From IMG/VR virus record IMGVR_UViG_3300032116_001621, positions 1-20,378 of that record: DNA of 20,378 bases; one strand, 5' to 3'. The position numbers and the translations under genes were made by a program. The notes beneath the pieces are model-generated. The model had not been told where the DNA came from and searched no databases. It worked only from the letters and a program-made list of their open reading frames with translations. The stretch comes from a virus. Position 1 is the stretch's first letter. Every line of letters starts with the position of its first letter. Shown piece by piece: positions 13,978 through 20,091 of the stretch.

Positions 13978-14475
13978 TCAACGCACTCTCCGCTTGACCG
14001 CGTGATAGGCGTCCAGCCCGTCGATCAGCCACAACCGGATCAGCGCGTCCCGGTGGTTCATCCGATCCGCGATGGCCGAGATGGTCAGCCCGTCCACCGC
14101 GACATGCAGGCACACACGCTGACAGGGGAGCCTGTGGGCCTGGACCAGATCAGCCGCCCACTCCCGGTAGCGCAACACGCATCTGCGCTCCCAGTGCCCC
14201 TCTCCGCGCTCGCCAGGGTCACTCCGCATCAGGGAGGACAGCTTGGGCGTCACGGGTTCCGTCACCAACCTGAAACCCGCCTCGATAGCCTGCAAGCTGG
14301 CAAACTGCCCGCCGTCGATCACGCCACGATCCAGCAGCATCTCGCTGGCGTGCTTGGTCACACTGGCCTTGGCGAGCGTCTCTGGCGTGCCGCCAACCCG
14401 GCGCGTGATCTTCTCCTCGTAGGCTTGCTGGCGCTCGACCTTGAGCCTGGCGCGCACGGTGTCGTCGTAGGTCAT
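13978..14475 (-). CDS. Unknown protein with C-terminal helix-turn-helix-like segment
   Basis: I start this gene at ATG 14475, because GGAGG lies nine bases upstream, giving 165 residues beginning MTYDDTVRARLKVERQQAYEEK. An alternative ATG at 14508 overlaps the previous gene by seven bases and would add 11 residues. The N-terminal part is helical and charged. The middle contains SDPGERGEGHWERRCVLRYREWAADL. The C-terminus (VDGLTISAIADRMNHRDALIRLWLIDGLDAYHAV) has the spacing of a helix-turn-helix with a recognition helix around NHRDALIRLWL. This suggests DNA binding, perhaps regulation, but I do not recognise a family. The neighbours are small unknown genes downstream of the replication initiator. 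Confidence 0.7.
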   Translation of the reverse strand: MTYDDTVRARLKVERQQAYEEKITRRVGGTPETLAKASVTKHASEMLLDRGVIDGGQFASLQAIEAGFRLVTEPVTPKLSSLMRSDPGERGEGHWERRCVLRYREWAADLVQAHRLPCQRVCLHVAVDGLTISAIADRMNHRDALIRLWLIDGLDAYHAVKRRVR

Positions 14476-14501
14476 CGCGTTCAACCTCCAATCAACAGCA
14501 A

Positions 14502-14741
14502 TCAACATCCAAGCCTCTTCAGCAGCGCGTTGCGGACGGACAGCATCCACCCGTCCACTTCCGCGTGTTGCGTGATCTGTTCGCGGTTCCAGTCGTCCAT
14601 GAACCGCTCGATGGCGTCCAGCAGGTTGGCCTCCCACTCATCGGGCGTGTTGGCGATATTCCAGACGGCAACCCGGATCGCAGCCTCAAGCCGCTGCCGG
14701 CGCGTCGGGGTTTCTGGCGGTGTGTCGGATTCGAAGTGCAT
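14502..14741 (-). CDS. Small protein of unknown function
   Basis: The 79-residue, largely helical protein has two tryptophan-containing segments (AAIRVAVWNIANTPDEWEANLLDAIERFMDDWNRE) and a C-terminal helix (GWMLSVRNALLKRLGC). I see no catalytic motif, membrane segment or cysteine cluster. AGGAGG lies five bases before the ATG, making the start firm. It follows the replication initiator gene after a 54-base gap and overlaps the next gene only if that gene starts at 14508. Function unknown. Confidence 0.75.
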   Translation of the reverse strand: MHFESDTPPETPTRRQRLEAAIRVAVWNIANTPDEWEANLLDAIERFMDDWNREQITQHAEVDGWMLSVRNALLKRLGC

Positions 14742-14795
14742 GCGGTCCTCCTGATCAACACTTTTTAGGTGTGGTTTGTGTGGCGGTGCGGTGGG

Positions 14796-15872
14796 TCATG
14801 CTTGCCTCGCTGCTGCGTCGGGAAACGATGTTACGTTGGACTGTCGGCGCGGTGCTGGTCCTGGCGCTATGTCGCGTGGTCCCGCAACGTCGCTTGGCCC
14901 GTTGAAACCACGCTGGTCTGGCGCCGGCCCGTGGTAGCTGGCATCCCACTCGTATTCGCCGGCTCGCCACTTGGCGACGATCTTGCGCCAGACGGTGTCG
15001 CTGATCAGGGCGCAGCGGTCGGCGATCTCGGCGTTGAGTTCGGCGTTGCGCTGATCGACGCGGCGGCGGATGGCCGGCTCGAAGTATTTCAGGTTGCTGA
15101 TGGCGTGCGGGTCGTAGTTCTCGCCGTCCACCACATCCTGCACGGCGGCGAGGATGTCGGCCTCGGTCCAGTCGGCCAGCCATTGCCTGACTATGCCGTA
15201 GGTCACCGGACGCGGCTTTTCGTCCAGCCGGGTGATCTCCAGCAGCTCGGGGCCTAGCAGGGTCCACCGTTCGGCGGGCTTGTACTCGGGCAGATCACCA
15301 AGGCTCAGATCCTCGTCTGGGCCGGGCACGGTTGGATCAGGCTCGGTGGTCCCTTCCACTTCCAAAAAACCACCACCATGCAGCGTCTCCGCTGGCACTT
15401 CCGAATGGGGGTTTGGGGGTTCTTTAAGTGTGGGTGTAAGTGTGGGTGTGGGTGCTTGAGCATTGCTTGTCGTTTGCTTGGATTTTGCTTGGTGTTTTGC
15501 TTGAGCATTGCTTAAGCCAATTTCCCTTGTTTTTCCGTGGCTTACCTTTCCACCCTTCTGGCCGGCTGCCCTTCTGGCGTCTCTTTTTGCCGTTACGTAG
15601 TCCAGTTCCTTGTTCAAACGCTTCTGCGACCAGCGACCATTTCGCAGCGTCCAGAAATCCATCACGACAGGCTTCATCGCCACCCATGAATCGAGCGTCA
15701 GTCGGGCGATGCTGGCGAGCTGATGGTCACTGTCTGGCAGGCTTCCACCCTGCGCCCAGGCTGTCCCAAGCAGCAGCAAATACGCTCCATGCTGCTCCGT
15801 CGTCAGGTGCATGGTGTCGATCAGGTAGTCCTTCACGAACCACGGCATGGCGGGCATGTTCTTCTCGGCCAT
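14796..15872 (-). CDS. DUF1376-type replication initiator / replisome organiser
   Basis: The 358-residue protein has an N-terminal DUF1376 (YdaU-like) domain at residues ~8-95: MPWFVKDYLIDTMHLTTEQHGAYLLLLGTAWAQGGSLPD, then ASIARLTLDSW and LRNGRWSQKRLNKELDY. Proteins with this domain sit beside helicase genes in many phages and are thought to bind the origin and recruit the helicase, like lambda O; this role is inferred. A low-complexity linker (residues ~100-200) carries Ala-Lys-Gln and Thr-Pro-Thr-Leu repeats. A C-terminal domain (residues ~210-325) follows. The ATG overlaps the helicase stop as TGATG. The linker DNA contains a phased repeat array that may be the origin. Confidence 0.83.
   Translation of the reverse strand: MAEKNMPAMPWFVKDYLIDTMHLTTEQHGAYLLLLGTAWAQGGSLPDSDHQLASIARLTLDSWVAMKPVVMDFWTLRNGRWSQKRLNKELDYVTAKRDARRAAGQKGGKVSHGKTREIGLSNAQAKHQAKSKQTTSNAQAPTPTLTPTLKEPPNPHSEVPAETLHGGGFLEVEGTTEPDPTVPGPDEDLSLGDLPEYKPAERWTLLGPELLEITRLDEKPRPVTYGIVRQWLADWTEADILAAVQDVVDGENYDPHAISNLKYFEPAIRRRVDQRNAELNAEIADRCALISDTVWRKIVAKWRAGEYEWDASYHGPAPDQRGFNGPSDVAGPRDIAPGPAPRRQSNVTSFPDAAARQA
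15425..15448 (+). repeat. 12-bp tandem repeat in the initiator gene linker
   Basis: TAAGTGTGGGTG occurs twice in tandem (15425-15436 and 15437-15448), followed by a partial copy. It is in frame on the minus strand and encodes the Thr-Pro-Thr-Leu repeats, so protein-level expansion explains it, unlike the adjacent 11-base-phased array. Confidence 0.75.
15453..15519 (+). repeat. Candidate origin iterons: six TGCTT(G/A) units at about 11-bp spacing
   Basis: On the plus strand TGCTTG begins at 15453, 15464, 15475, 15486 and 15498, and TGCTTA at 15509. The intervals are 11, 11, 11, 12 and 11 bases, one helical turn each. The units fall in different reading frames of the initiator gene, so the pattern is not a protein repeat. 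A 15-base direct repeat (GCTTGAGCATTGCTT) at 15454-15468 and 15499-15513 is part of it. The stretch 15461-15550 has 38 G/C in 90 by my count, clearly AT-richer than its surroundings. Position inside the initiator gene matches the lambda O arrangement. Confidence 0.55.
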
Positions 15873-17284
15873 CAGTATGTCGCCCCCTCTTCATGCAGAT
15901 CGAAAAACCTGTTCACCGGCAGATCCACGCCGACCTTGACCACCTTGACGGGGCCGTGGCGGTTCTTGCTGACGATGACCTCGGCGTCACCCATTGATGT
16001 TTCGACGGTCATCTGGTGGCCGGCGTTGGATGCCTTGCCGGCATCTCGCGCCAGGTAATAGCTCTCCCGGTGGATGAACATGACCGTATCGGCGTCCTGC
16101 TCGATGTCGCCGGATTCGCGCAGATCGGAAAGCTGCGGACGCTTGTCCTGCCGGCCTTCGAGTGCGCGGTTGAGCTGCGCCAGGGTCAGCACCGGGATGC
16201 CGGCGTGCTTGGCCATGTCCTTGATTGACCGGCTGATGTAGCCGATCTGCTGGATGCGCTCGCGGATCTTCTCAGGCGCCCGGATCAAGCCCAGATAGTC
16301 GATGACGGCCAAGGTGAGACGCTTGCCGGTCAGCGCCAGTTTGGTCTTCTGCCGCAGCACATCGGCGCGCAGGGTGTCGATGGTCATGCCGTTGGCGATG
16401 ACAATGATCAGCGGCAACCCGTCGAGGATGTCGAGCGCGTCCTTGACCTTCTCCATTTCGTGCAGCTTGTCGCGCTTGCCGCGAATAACCGTGTAGGGCA
16501 CGCGGATGCCGCGCTCGGCCAGCAGCATGGAGACGCAGCGGGCCGTGATCTCCACCAGGCTCATCTCGTAGCTGTAGAACACGACAGGCTCGCCTCTGCG
16601 CGCCGCCTGGAGAGCAACGGCAAGGCCCAGCGCCGTCTTGCCCATGGACGGGCGACCACCGAGGATGATGCTCTCTCCCTGCCCGAAGCCCGACAGAACG
16701 GCATCAAGCGTGGACAGAGATGTGCTGACCAGCGGCGTGCCGCCCGACGACATGTATTCCAACATGGCAACCTTGGCGCTGGCCTCGCGCTTGACCGCAC
16801 CGACGAAGCCTTCCATGGCGCCGAGTTGCTGCGCGGCGAGACGGTCGATGGCTTCCTGCGCGGTCATCGCCGGGTTCATCTCCAGATCCCACTTGCTCTC
16901 CTCGAGAATGGAAAGCAGCGAACGGCGCGCAGCCATCTCGATCACCAGCCCGGCAAGCGGCGCGGCATCGGGGAACGGCGTCATGAATAGCTGCTGGCGC
17001 AGGCGCGAGATGTATTTCAGGTCGATGCCGTGCTTGTCCGCGAACCGTGCGTCATGGCGCATGTCCCGCATGATAAATTCGGGCGAGAACGGCTCGCCGG
17101 CCTGCCAGCGGTCGAGAATGGCCTGGTAGATGTCGGCGTGCAGCGGGTCGTAGAACATATCCGGCGTCAGCATGGCACCGAACTCGGCGACGGTTGACGG
17201 GCGGGCCATGCACGCGCCGAGGATGGTCTGCTCTGCCTCAACCGCATGCGGGGGGCTAATGGCCTCTATGGGCGCCTCAGCCAT
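15872..17284 (-). CDS. Replicative DNA helicase, DnaB-like
   Basis: The 470-residue protein matches DnaB in length and domain order. The N-terminal DnaB domain (residues ~10-115) contains HAVEAEQTILGACM and DPLHADIYQAILDRWQAG. A linker helix follows, then a RecA-like motor from ~180. Walker A is GGRPSMGKT (209-217). YSYEMS follows at 238-242, Walker B is LAVIDY (325-330, Asp329), then LTLAQLNRALEGR, SDLRESGDIEQDAD (386-398, the conserved DnaB motif) and SKNRHGP (439-445, arginine-finger region). It unwinds DNA ahead of the phage replication fork as a hexamer. It overlaps the zinc-knuckle gene by eight bases upstream and the initiator gene by one base downstream, consistent with an initiator-helicase pair. 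Confidence 0.95.
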   Translation of the reverse strand: MAEAPIEAISPPHAVEAEQTILGACMARPSTVAEFGAMLTPDMFYDPLHADIYQAILDRWQAGEPFSPEFIMRDMRHDARFADKHGIDLKYISRLRQQLFMTPFPDAAPLAGLVIEMAARRSLLSILEESKWDLEMNPAMTAQEAIDRLAAQQLGAMEGFVGAVKREASAKVAMLEYMSSGGTPLVSTSLSTLDAVLSGFGQGESIILGGRPSMGKTALGLAVALQAARRGEPVVFYSYEMSLVEITARCVSMLLAERGIRVPYTVIRGKRDKLHEMEKVKDALDILDGLPLIIVIANGMTIDTLRADVLRQKTKLALTGKRLTLAVIDYLGLIRAPEKIRERIQQIGYISRSIKDMAKHAGIPVLTLAQLNRALEGRQDKRPQLSDLRESGDIEQDADTVMFIHRESYYLARDAGKASNAGHQMTVETSMGDAEVIVSKNRHGPVKVVKVGVDLPVNRFFDLHEEGATY

Positions 17285-17573
17285 CGGGCCGCTCCGTCCT
17301 CTTTTCGCAACGCGGCAACGGGCACTGGTCCTTGTACTTCAGCAGCGCGCCACATGAACGGCACCGCGGCGCCCCGGCCTGCTTGTGTGCCTCCATCCTG
17401 GTAGCGGGCCTGCCGGCGGCCCTGATGACCTCCAGAGCGCCGACCTTGCGCCCGCCGAGCAGGAACACCGTTGCGGGCGTCCAATGCTGCTGGTGGGCCG
17501 GAGGATCGCTCTGGACGCGCATTCCGGCGCGGGTCAACTGAAGCGCGGCTGACCGGACCTCGGACATTCTCAT
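17277..17573 (-). CDS. Small zinc-knuckle protein upstream of the helicase
   Basis: I start at ATG 17573, which overlaps the upstream TGA as ATGA, giving 98 residues; ATG at 17588 would overlap more, and ATG at 17567 is also possible. The C-terminus holds a four-cysteine zinc site, Cys71-x2-Cys74-x9-Cys84-x4-Cys89 (CRSCGALLKYKDQCPLPRC). The preceding part (HWTPATVFLLGGRKVGALEVIRAAGRPATRMEAHK) looks like a small helical or winged region. Zinc ribbons of this size often bind nucleic acid or protein partners. With its place immediately before DnaB, a role in replication or regulation is possible but unproven. Confidence 0.72.
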   Translation of the reverse strand: MRMSEVRSAALQLTRAGMRVQSDPPAHQQHWTPATVFLLGGRKVGALEVIRAAGRPATRMEAHKQAGAPRCRSCGALLKYKDQCPLPRCEKRTERPDG

Positions 17574-18169
17574 GCTACTCGCCCCCACTGGTCGGCCATG
17601 GCCTCGGCAATGCCGGTGAAAAACCGTGATCGTTCGCGCCAGCGGTCTGGGCCGGGCGACATGCGATGCACACGCGCTTCGCGGCCATCAACAATGTTGG
17701 TGGGGGCCAACACCGGCAGATTCTTCAGCCAGAGACATGTGCGCTTTGTCTCAGGGTGGCCGAACTGCCACGGCTGAATGCTTTGCGCGAACTCCCGATA
17801 GTTCAGGATGCGCGCCTTGGCGTGCTTGTGCATCACCGGGTTCTCGACAGCGATCCGCTCTATGGGAGCGTTCCAGCAGGCCGAGAACAAATCAGCGCCC
17901 TCGTCCAGTTCGCGCCACATGTCGTCCAGCGTTCGACCCGGCGGTGGCACCGAAAGCCAGCGCACGCCGCTGTTGCACAACCGGGTGCACGGCGGGTGGG
18001 CAACCAGCAGATCCCAGCCATCGTTCAAATAATCACGGACATCACCGACGATGTGCCGGTTTGTGCGGTCCTCGGCGGGCAGCAGATCGCAAGACCACGC
18101 ATCATGGCCTCGGGCAGCAAAAGCGCGGCGCACAGTGCCGGAAAATTCGCAGGCTATCAGGACTCGCAT
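17570..18169 (-). CDS. C5-methyltransferase-like protein (small, Rossmann fold)
   Basis: I start at ATG 18169, preceded by GGGGGCGGGG and overlapping the upstream 51-residue gene as ATGA; this gives 199 residues. The N-terminus MRVLIACEFSGTVRRAFAARGHDAWSCDLLPAED looks like cytosine-C5 methyltransferase motifs I-II (F-x-G loop, then acidic residue). LLVAHPPCTRLCNSG holds a Pro-Pro-Cys like motif IV, and RIAVENPVMHKHA an Asn-Pro variant of motif VI Glu-Asn-Val. FGHPETKRTCLWLKNLP follows. It is far shorter than a full C5 enzyme and has no clear target-recognition domain. Proteins like this are annotated in phages as DNA cytosine methyltransferases; activity, and whether it modifies DNA differently, are open. 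Confidence 0.75.
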   Translation of the reverse strand: MRVLIACEFSGTVRRAFAARGHDAWSCDLLPAEDRTNRHIVGDVRDYLNDGWDLLVAHPPCTRLCNSGVRWLSVPPPGRTLDDMWRELDEGADLFSACWNAPIERIAVENPVMHKHAKARILNYREFAQSIQPWQFGHPETKRTCLWLKNLPVLAPTNIVDGREARVHRMSPGPDRWRERSRFFTGIAEAMADQWGRVA

Positions 18170-18321
18170 GATCCCCGCCCCCTCTCGGCCTTGCGCCGCT
18201 CGACGTACTGCCTTGCCGTCTCGCCCTCTCGGCGGTTGGCGAGGTAGTCGGCGCGTGCGGCTTCCAGGGCGACCTCGTAGCTGCGGGCGCCGTCGATGCG
18301 CGGGCAATACTCCTGCGTCAC
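18166..18321 (-). CDS. Small 51-residue gene with GTG start between two methyltransferase genes
   Basis: The frame encodes 51 residues beginning MTQEYCPRIDGARSYEVALE and ending RKAERGRGS, mostly helical and strongly charged with many Arg and Glu. GTG overlaps the upstream methyltransferase stop as GTGA, and AGGAGG lies seven bases before it (18329-18334). Its TGA overlaps the next gene's ATG as ATGA. Precise overlap at both ends plus a perfect Shine-Dalgarno make it a convincing gene despite its size. No family is recognised. It might be an accessory to one of the methyltransferases or unrelated. Confidence 0.75.
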
Positions 18322-19043
18322 AGCATCGCCTCCTGCTTGAACTTGGGCGGCGGCTCGCGGAACATGTCGCCCTGCTTGTAGGCAGCCTCGATGCGGCGGC
18401 AGGCGACATCAAACCAGTTCGGGTCTATCTCCACGCCCACGAACTTCCGACGCTGACGGATGGCCGCGCAGGCTGTCGTTCCGCTCCCCATAAACGGGTC
18501 AAGAATGGTCTTGCCGGGCGTCTCCATGACCAACCGTTCAATCAGATCAAGCGGCTTCTCTGCGGGGTGGCCTGTCGGTCGTTGAGATGCCCACTGCGAC
18601 CGCCAAATGTCCGGCAGTCCACGATTAGGTAACGACGCATCATTCATCGAAATCAGGGCAACCAACTCGTATGACGGACGCAGGCCGACATTGCCGCCGG
18701 GGCCAATCCATTCCTTGTCCCAGACAAGCAGGCTGTCGAACTTCAGCCCGGCATCCCAGACGGCCTTTTGCAGCGGAATAAACGTCTTCCAGTTCAGGAA
18801 CTGCCAGATGATGCCCGGTCGCGCTGGACCAATGGCGTCCTGAAAAGCGCGAAACACCGCCGAGAACCAAAAGGAAGAATTTACCGCGTCACCCCATGGG
18901 TGCATCTTTCCACCAGCACTAGATGTGCTGAAGTTGTAAGGCGGGTCCGTCACGACAGCATCCACCTTGCCAAGCGTCGGCAGAATGTCGAGGCAGTCGC
19001 CCTGATACAGCGTGCAGTCGCCTATGACGACGGGCTGCGTCAT
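18318..19043 (-). CDS. DNA methyltransferase, beta-class (N6-adenine / N4-cytosine)
   Basis: I start at ATG 19043 (MTQPVVIGDCTLYQGDCLDIL), which overlaps the upstream stop as ATGA with a GGCGGGGGCGG leader; an upstream start at 19178 would run through the previous gene. The 241-residue protein has motif IV TDPPYNF early (residues ~35-41), a long variable middle, HPAEKPLDLIERLV (motif X-like), and DPFMGSGTTACAA (motif I, residues ~195-207), then FVGVEIDPNWF. Motif IV before motif I marks the beta class, and DPPY suggests adenine-N6. It lacks the extra C-terminal domain of CcrM. It probably protects phage DNA from host restriction or alters regulation. Its target sequence cannot be read here. 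Confidence 0.92.
   Translation of the reverse strand: MTQPVVIGDCTLYQGDCLDILPTLGKVDAVVTDPPYNFSTSSAGGKMHPWGDAVNSSFWFSAVFRAFQDAIGPARPGIIWQFLNWKTFIPLQKAVWDAGLKFDSLLVWDKEWIGPGGNVGLRPSYELVALISMNDASLPNRGLPDIWRSQWASQRPTGHPAEKPLDLIERLVMETPGKTILDPFMGSGTTACAAIRQRRKFVGVEIDPNWFDVACRRIEAAYKQGDMFREPPPKFKQEAML
18329..18334 (-). promoter_or_regulatory. Ribosome binding site deciding the GTG start of the 51-residue gene
   Basis: AGGAGG on the minus strand, seven bases before GTG at 18321, lies inside the end of the upstream methyltransferase gene. It supports translation of the small gene. Confidence 0.65.
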
Positions 19044-19828
19044 ACCGCCCCCGCCATCTCCAGCACGACCGCCGCCGGCACATCCCGCAGCGAGCCGACG
19101 CGGAACATCGTCTCCGGGCCGTATGCCTTCGGCGTCTCGAACCGCTTGCGGGCGGTCTCCTCGGCGTGCACCGGGCAATAGCGCGTCCGCAGCCGAGTAA
19201 CGGCGGCGTCTAGCGAGGTCATGTCAGACGCCGGGCGCCATGTGCCGAGATCCTTCATCGGGTTGCGCCACTTGGCCTCGGCCTTGCCGGGCGAGCGGAC
19301 ACGGCGCGACTGCGTGACGTTGGTTGCCCGCTTCGACATCTGCTCCTTGACGCTGATGCCGCGATCCTTGCACAGCCGGTGAATGGTCGAGATCGACACG
19401 CCAAAGACCTTGGCAATGCAGATTCGCCGCTCGCCATCCTCGACCAACCGGCGCAACTGAACGTCCTGTTCCGGCGTCAGCACAAGGAGCTGGGTGCTCG
19501 CGTTGCGTCCGGGCTTGAACGTGATCCCTCGCTCCTTTGCCATCCGCATGAGCTGCTCGAAGCCGCAGCCGATCTGCCGGCGCGTCTGTTCCGCGCTGCT
19601 GCCGGCGTTGGCCTCGCGCTCGATCAACGCAATCTCGGCGGCGGTCCATTCCCGGCGCAGATTCGGCCCAGGAGGCAGCGGCGGCGCGAACGTCAGCCCC
19701 AGCGCCTTGATGTTCTCGGCAAAGTTGCTCGGTGCGATCTTGATGGCCCGGCGCGTCTGGGCGAGCGTGGCGCCCGTCGCGGCCATGCGCTTGACGGTTT
19801 CAAGCTCGGCTGGCGTGAAGTCCCTCAT
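19040..19828 (-). CDS. Triple helix-turn-helix DNA-binding protein
   Basis: The 262-residue protein contains three 44-residue units at residues 4-47, 61-104 and 117-160. Each has [F/W/L]-T, acidic and hydrophobic helix residues, a Gly at unit position 16, a helix-turn-helix-like core (QTRRAIKIAPSNFAENIKAL; QTRRQIGCGFEQLMRMAKER; CIAKVFGVSISTIHRLCKDR) and a closing Gly-[L/I]-[T/S]. Short Pro/Gly-rich linkers separate them. The unit resembles the helix-turn-helix of GcrA-type regulators and resolvase-type domains. The C-terminal ~100 residues are basic (SKRATNVTQSRRVRSPGKAEAKWR), then unassigned. GAAGGGGGAA lies before the ATG. It overlaps the methyltransferase gene by four bases. Regulatory DNA binding is the likely role. 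Confidence 0.78.
   Translation of the reverse strand: MRDFTPAELETVKRMAATGATLAQTRRAIKIAPSNFAENIKALGLTFAPPLPPGPNLRREWTAAEIALIEREANAGSSAEQTRRQIGCGFEQLMRMAKERGITFKPGRNASTQLLVLTPEQDVQLRRLVEDGERRICIAKVFGVSISTIHRLCKDRGISVKEQMSKRATNVTQSRRVRSPGKAEAKWRNPMKDLGTWRPASDMTSLDAAVTRLRTRYCPVHAEETARKRFETPKAYGPETMFRVGSLRDVPAAVVLEMAGAV
19349..19819 (-). repeat. Three tandem 44-codon repeats in the helix-turn-helix gene
   Basis: Codons 4-47, 61-104 and 117-160 align end to end without gaps, with the conserved Thr at unit position 2, Gly at 16 and Gly at 41. Units 1 and 2 also share Gln-Thr-Arg-Arg at positions 21-24. The copies have diverged, so the duplication is old. Confidence 0.7.
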
Positions 19829-19845
19829 GTGTTCCCCCTTCGATT

Positions 19846-20070
19846 TCAGAGACGGTCACCAGCACGCTGGCGCGGCCCGCTTTTGAACCATGGATTTTTT
19901 GCTGCCGCGGCTATCCCGTTGGCCCTGTGTTTCTCGCTGAGTTCCAGGCGCCATGCCTCGTCGTGCCAGGCTTTTTCAATGGCGCCACACTTGTCGTAAT
20001 TGCGGCGCTTGAACGCCTTAACCCACGGTTTGAAACTTGCGACGATCTGTTTTTCTTGGTCCGTCAGCAT
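19846..20070 (-). CDS. Small basic protein of unknown function
   Basis: The 74-residue protein begins MLTDQEKQIVASFKPWVKAFKRRNYDKCGAIEKAWHDEAWRLE. It is helical and basic, with a C-terminal GIAAAAKNPWFKSGPRQRAGDRL rich in Lys/Arg. I recognise no motif. A GAAGGGGGAA Shine-Dalgarno region precedes the ATG, and the same 13-base leader is repeated before the next gene. It sits between a resolvase and the helix-turn-helix gene in the early operon. The positive charge is compatible with nucleic acid binding, but that is only a guess. Confidence 0.68.
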   Translation of the reverse strand: MLTDQEKQIVASFKPWVKAFKRRNYDKCGAIEKAWHDEAWRLELSEKHRANGIAAAAKNPWFKSGPRQRAGDRL

Positions 20071-20091
20071 TCATTCCCCCTTCGATTGATG

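Noticed and set aside
14755-14799. A 14-codon frame (MTHRTATQTTPKKC) starting as ATGA at the end of the initiator gene.
   Set aside because: It is very short, low in complexity, with no Shine-Dalgarno of its own; the next gene has an independent AGGAGG, so no coupling is needed.
15425-15448. The 12-bp tandem repeat as part of the origin.
   Set aside because: It is in frame and encodes Thr-Pro-Thr-Leu repeats, so protein-level duplication explains it; only the neighbouring 11-base array needs a DNA explanation.
18318-19043. Calling the methyltransferase CcrM.
   Set aside because: Motif order is shared, but the protein ends soon after motif I and lacks the additional C-terminal domain of CcrM; target GANTC cannot be claimed.
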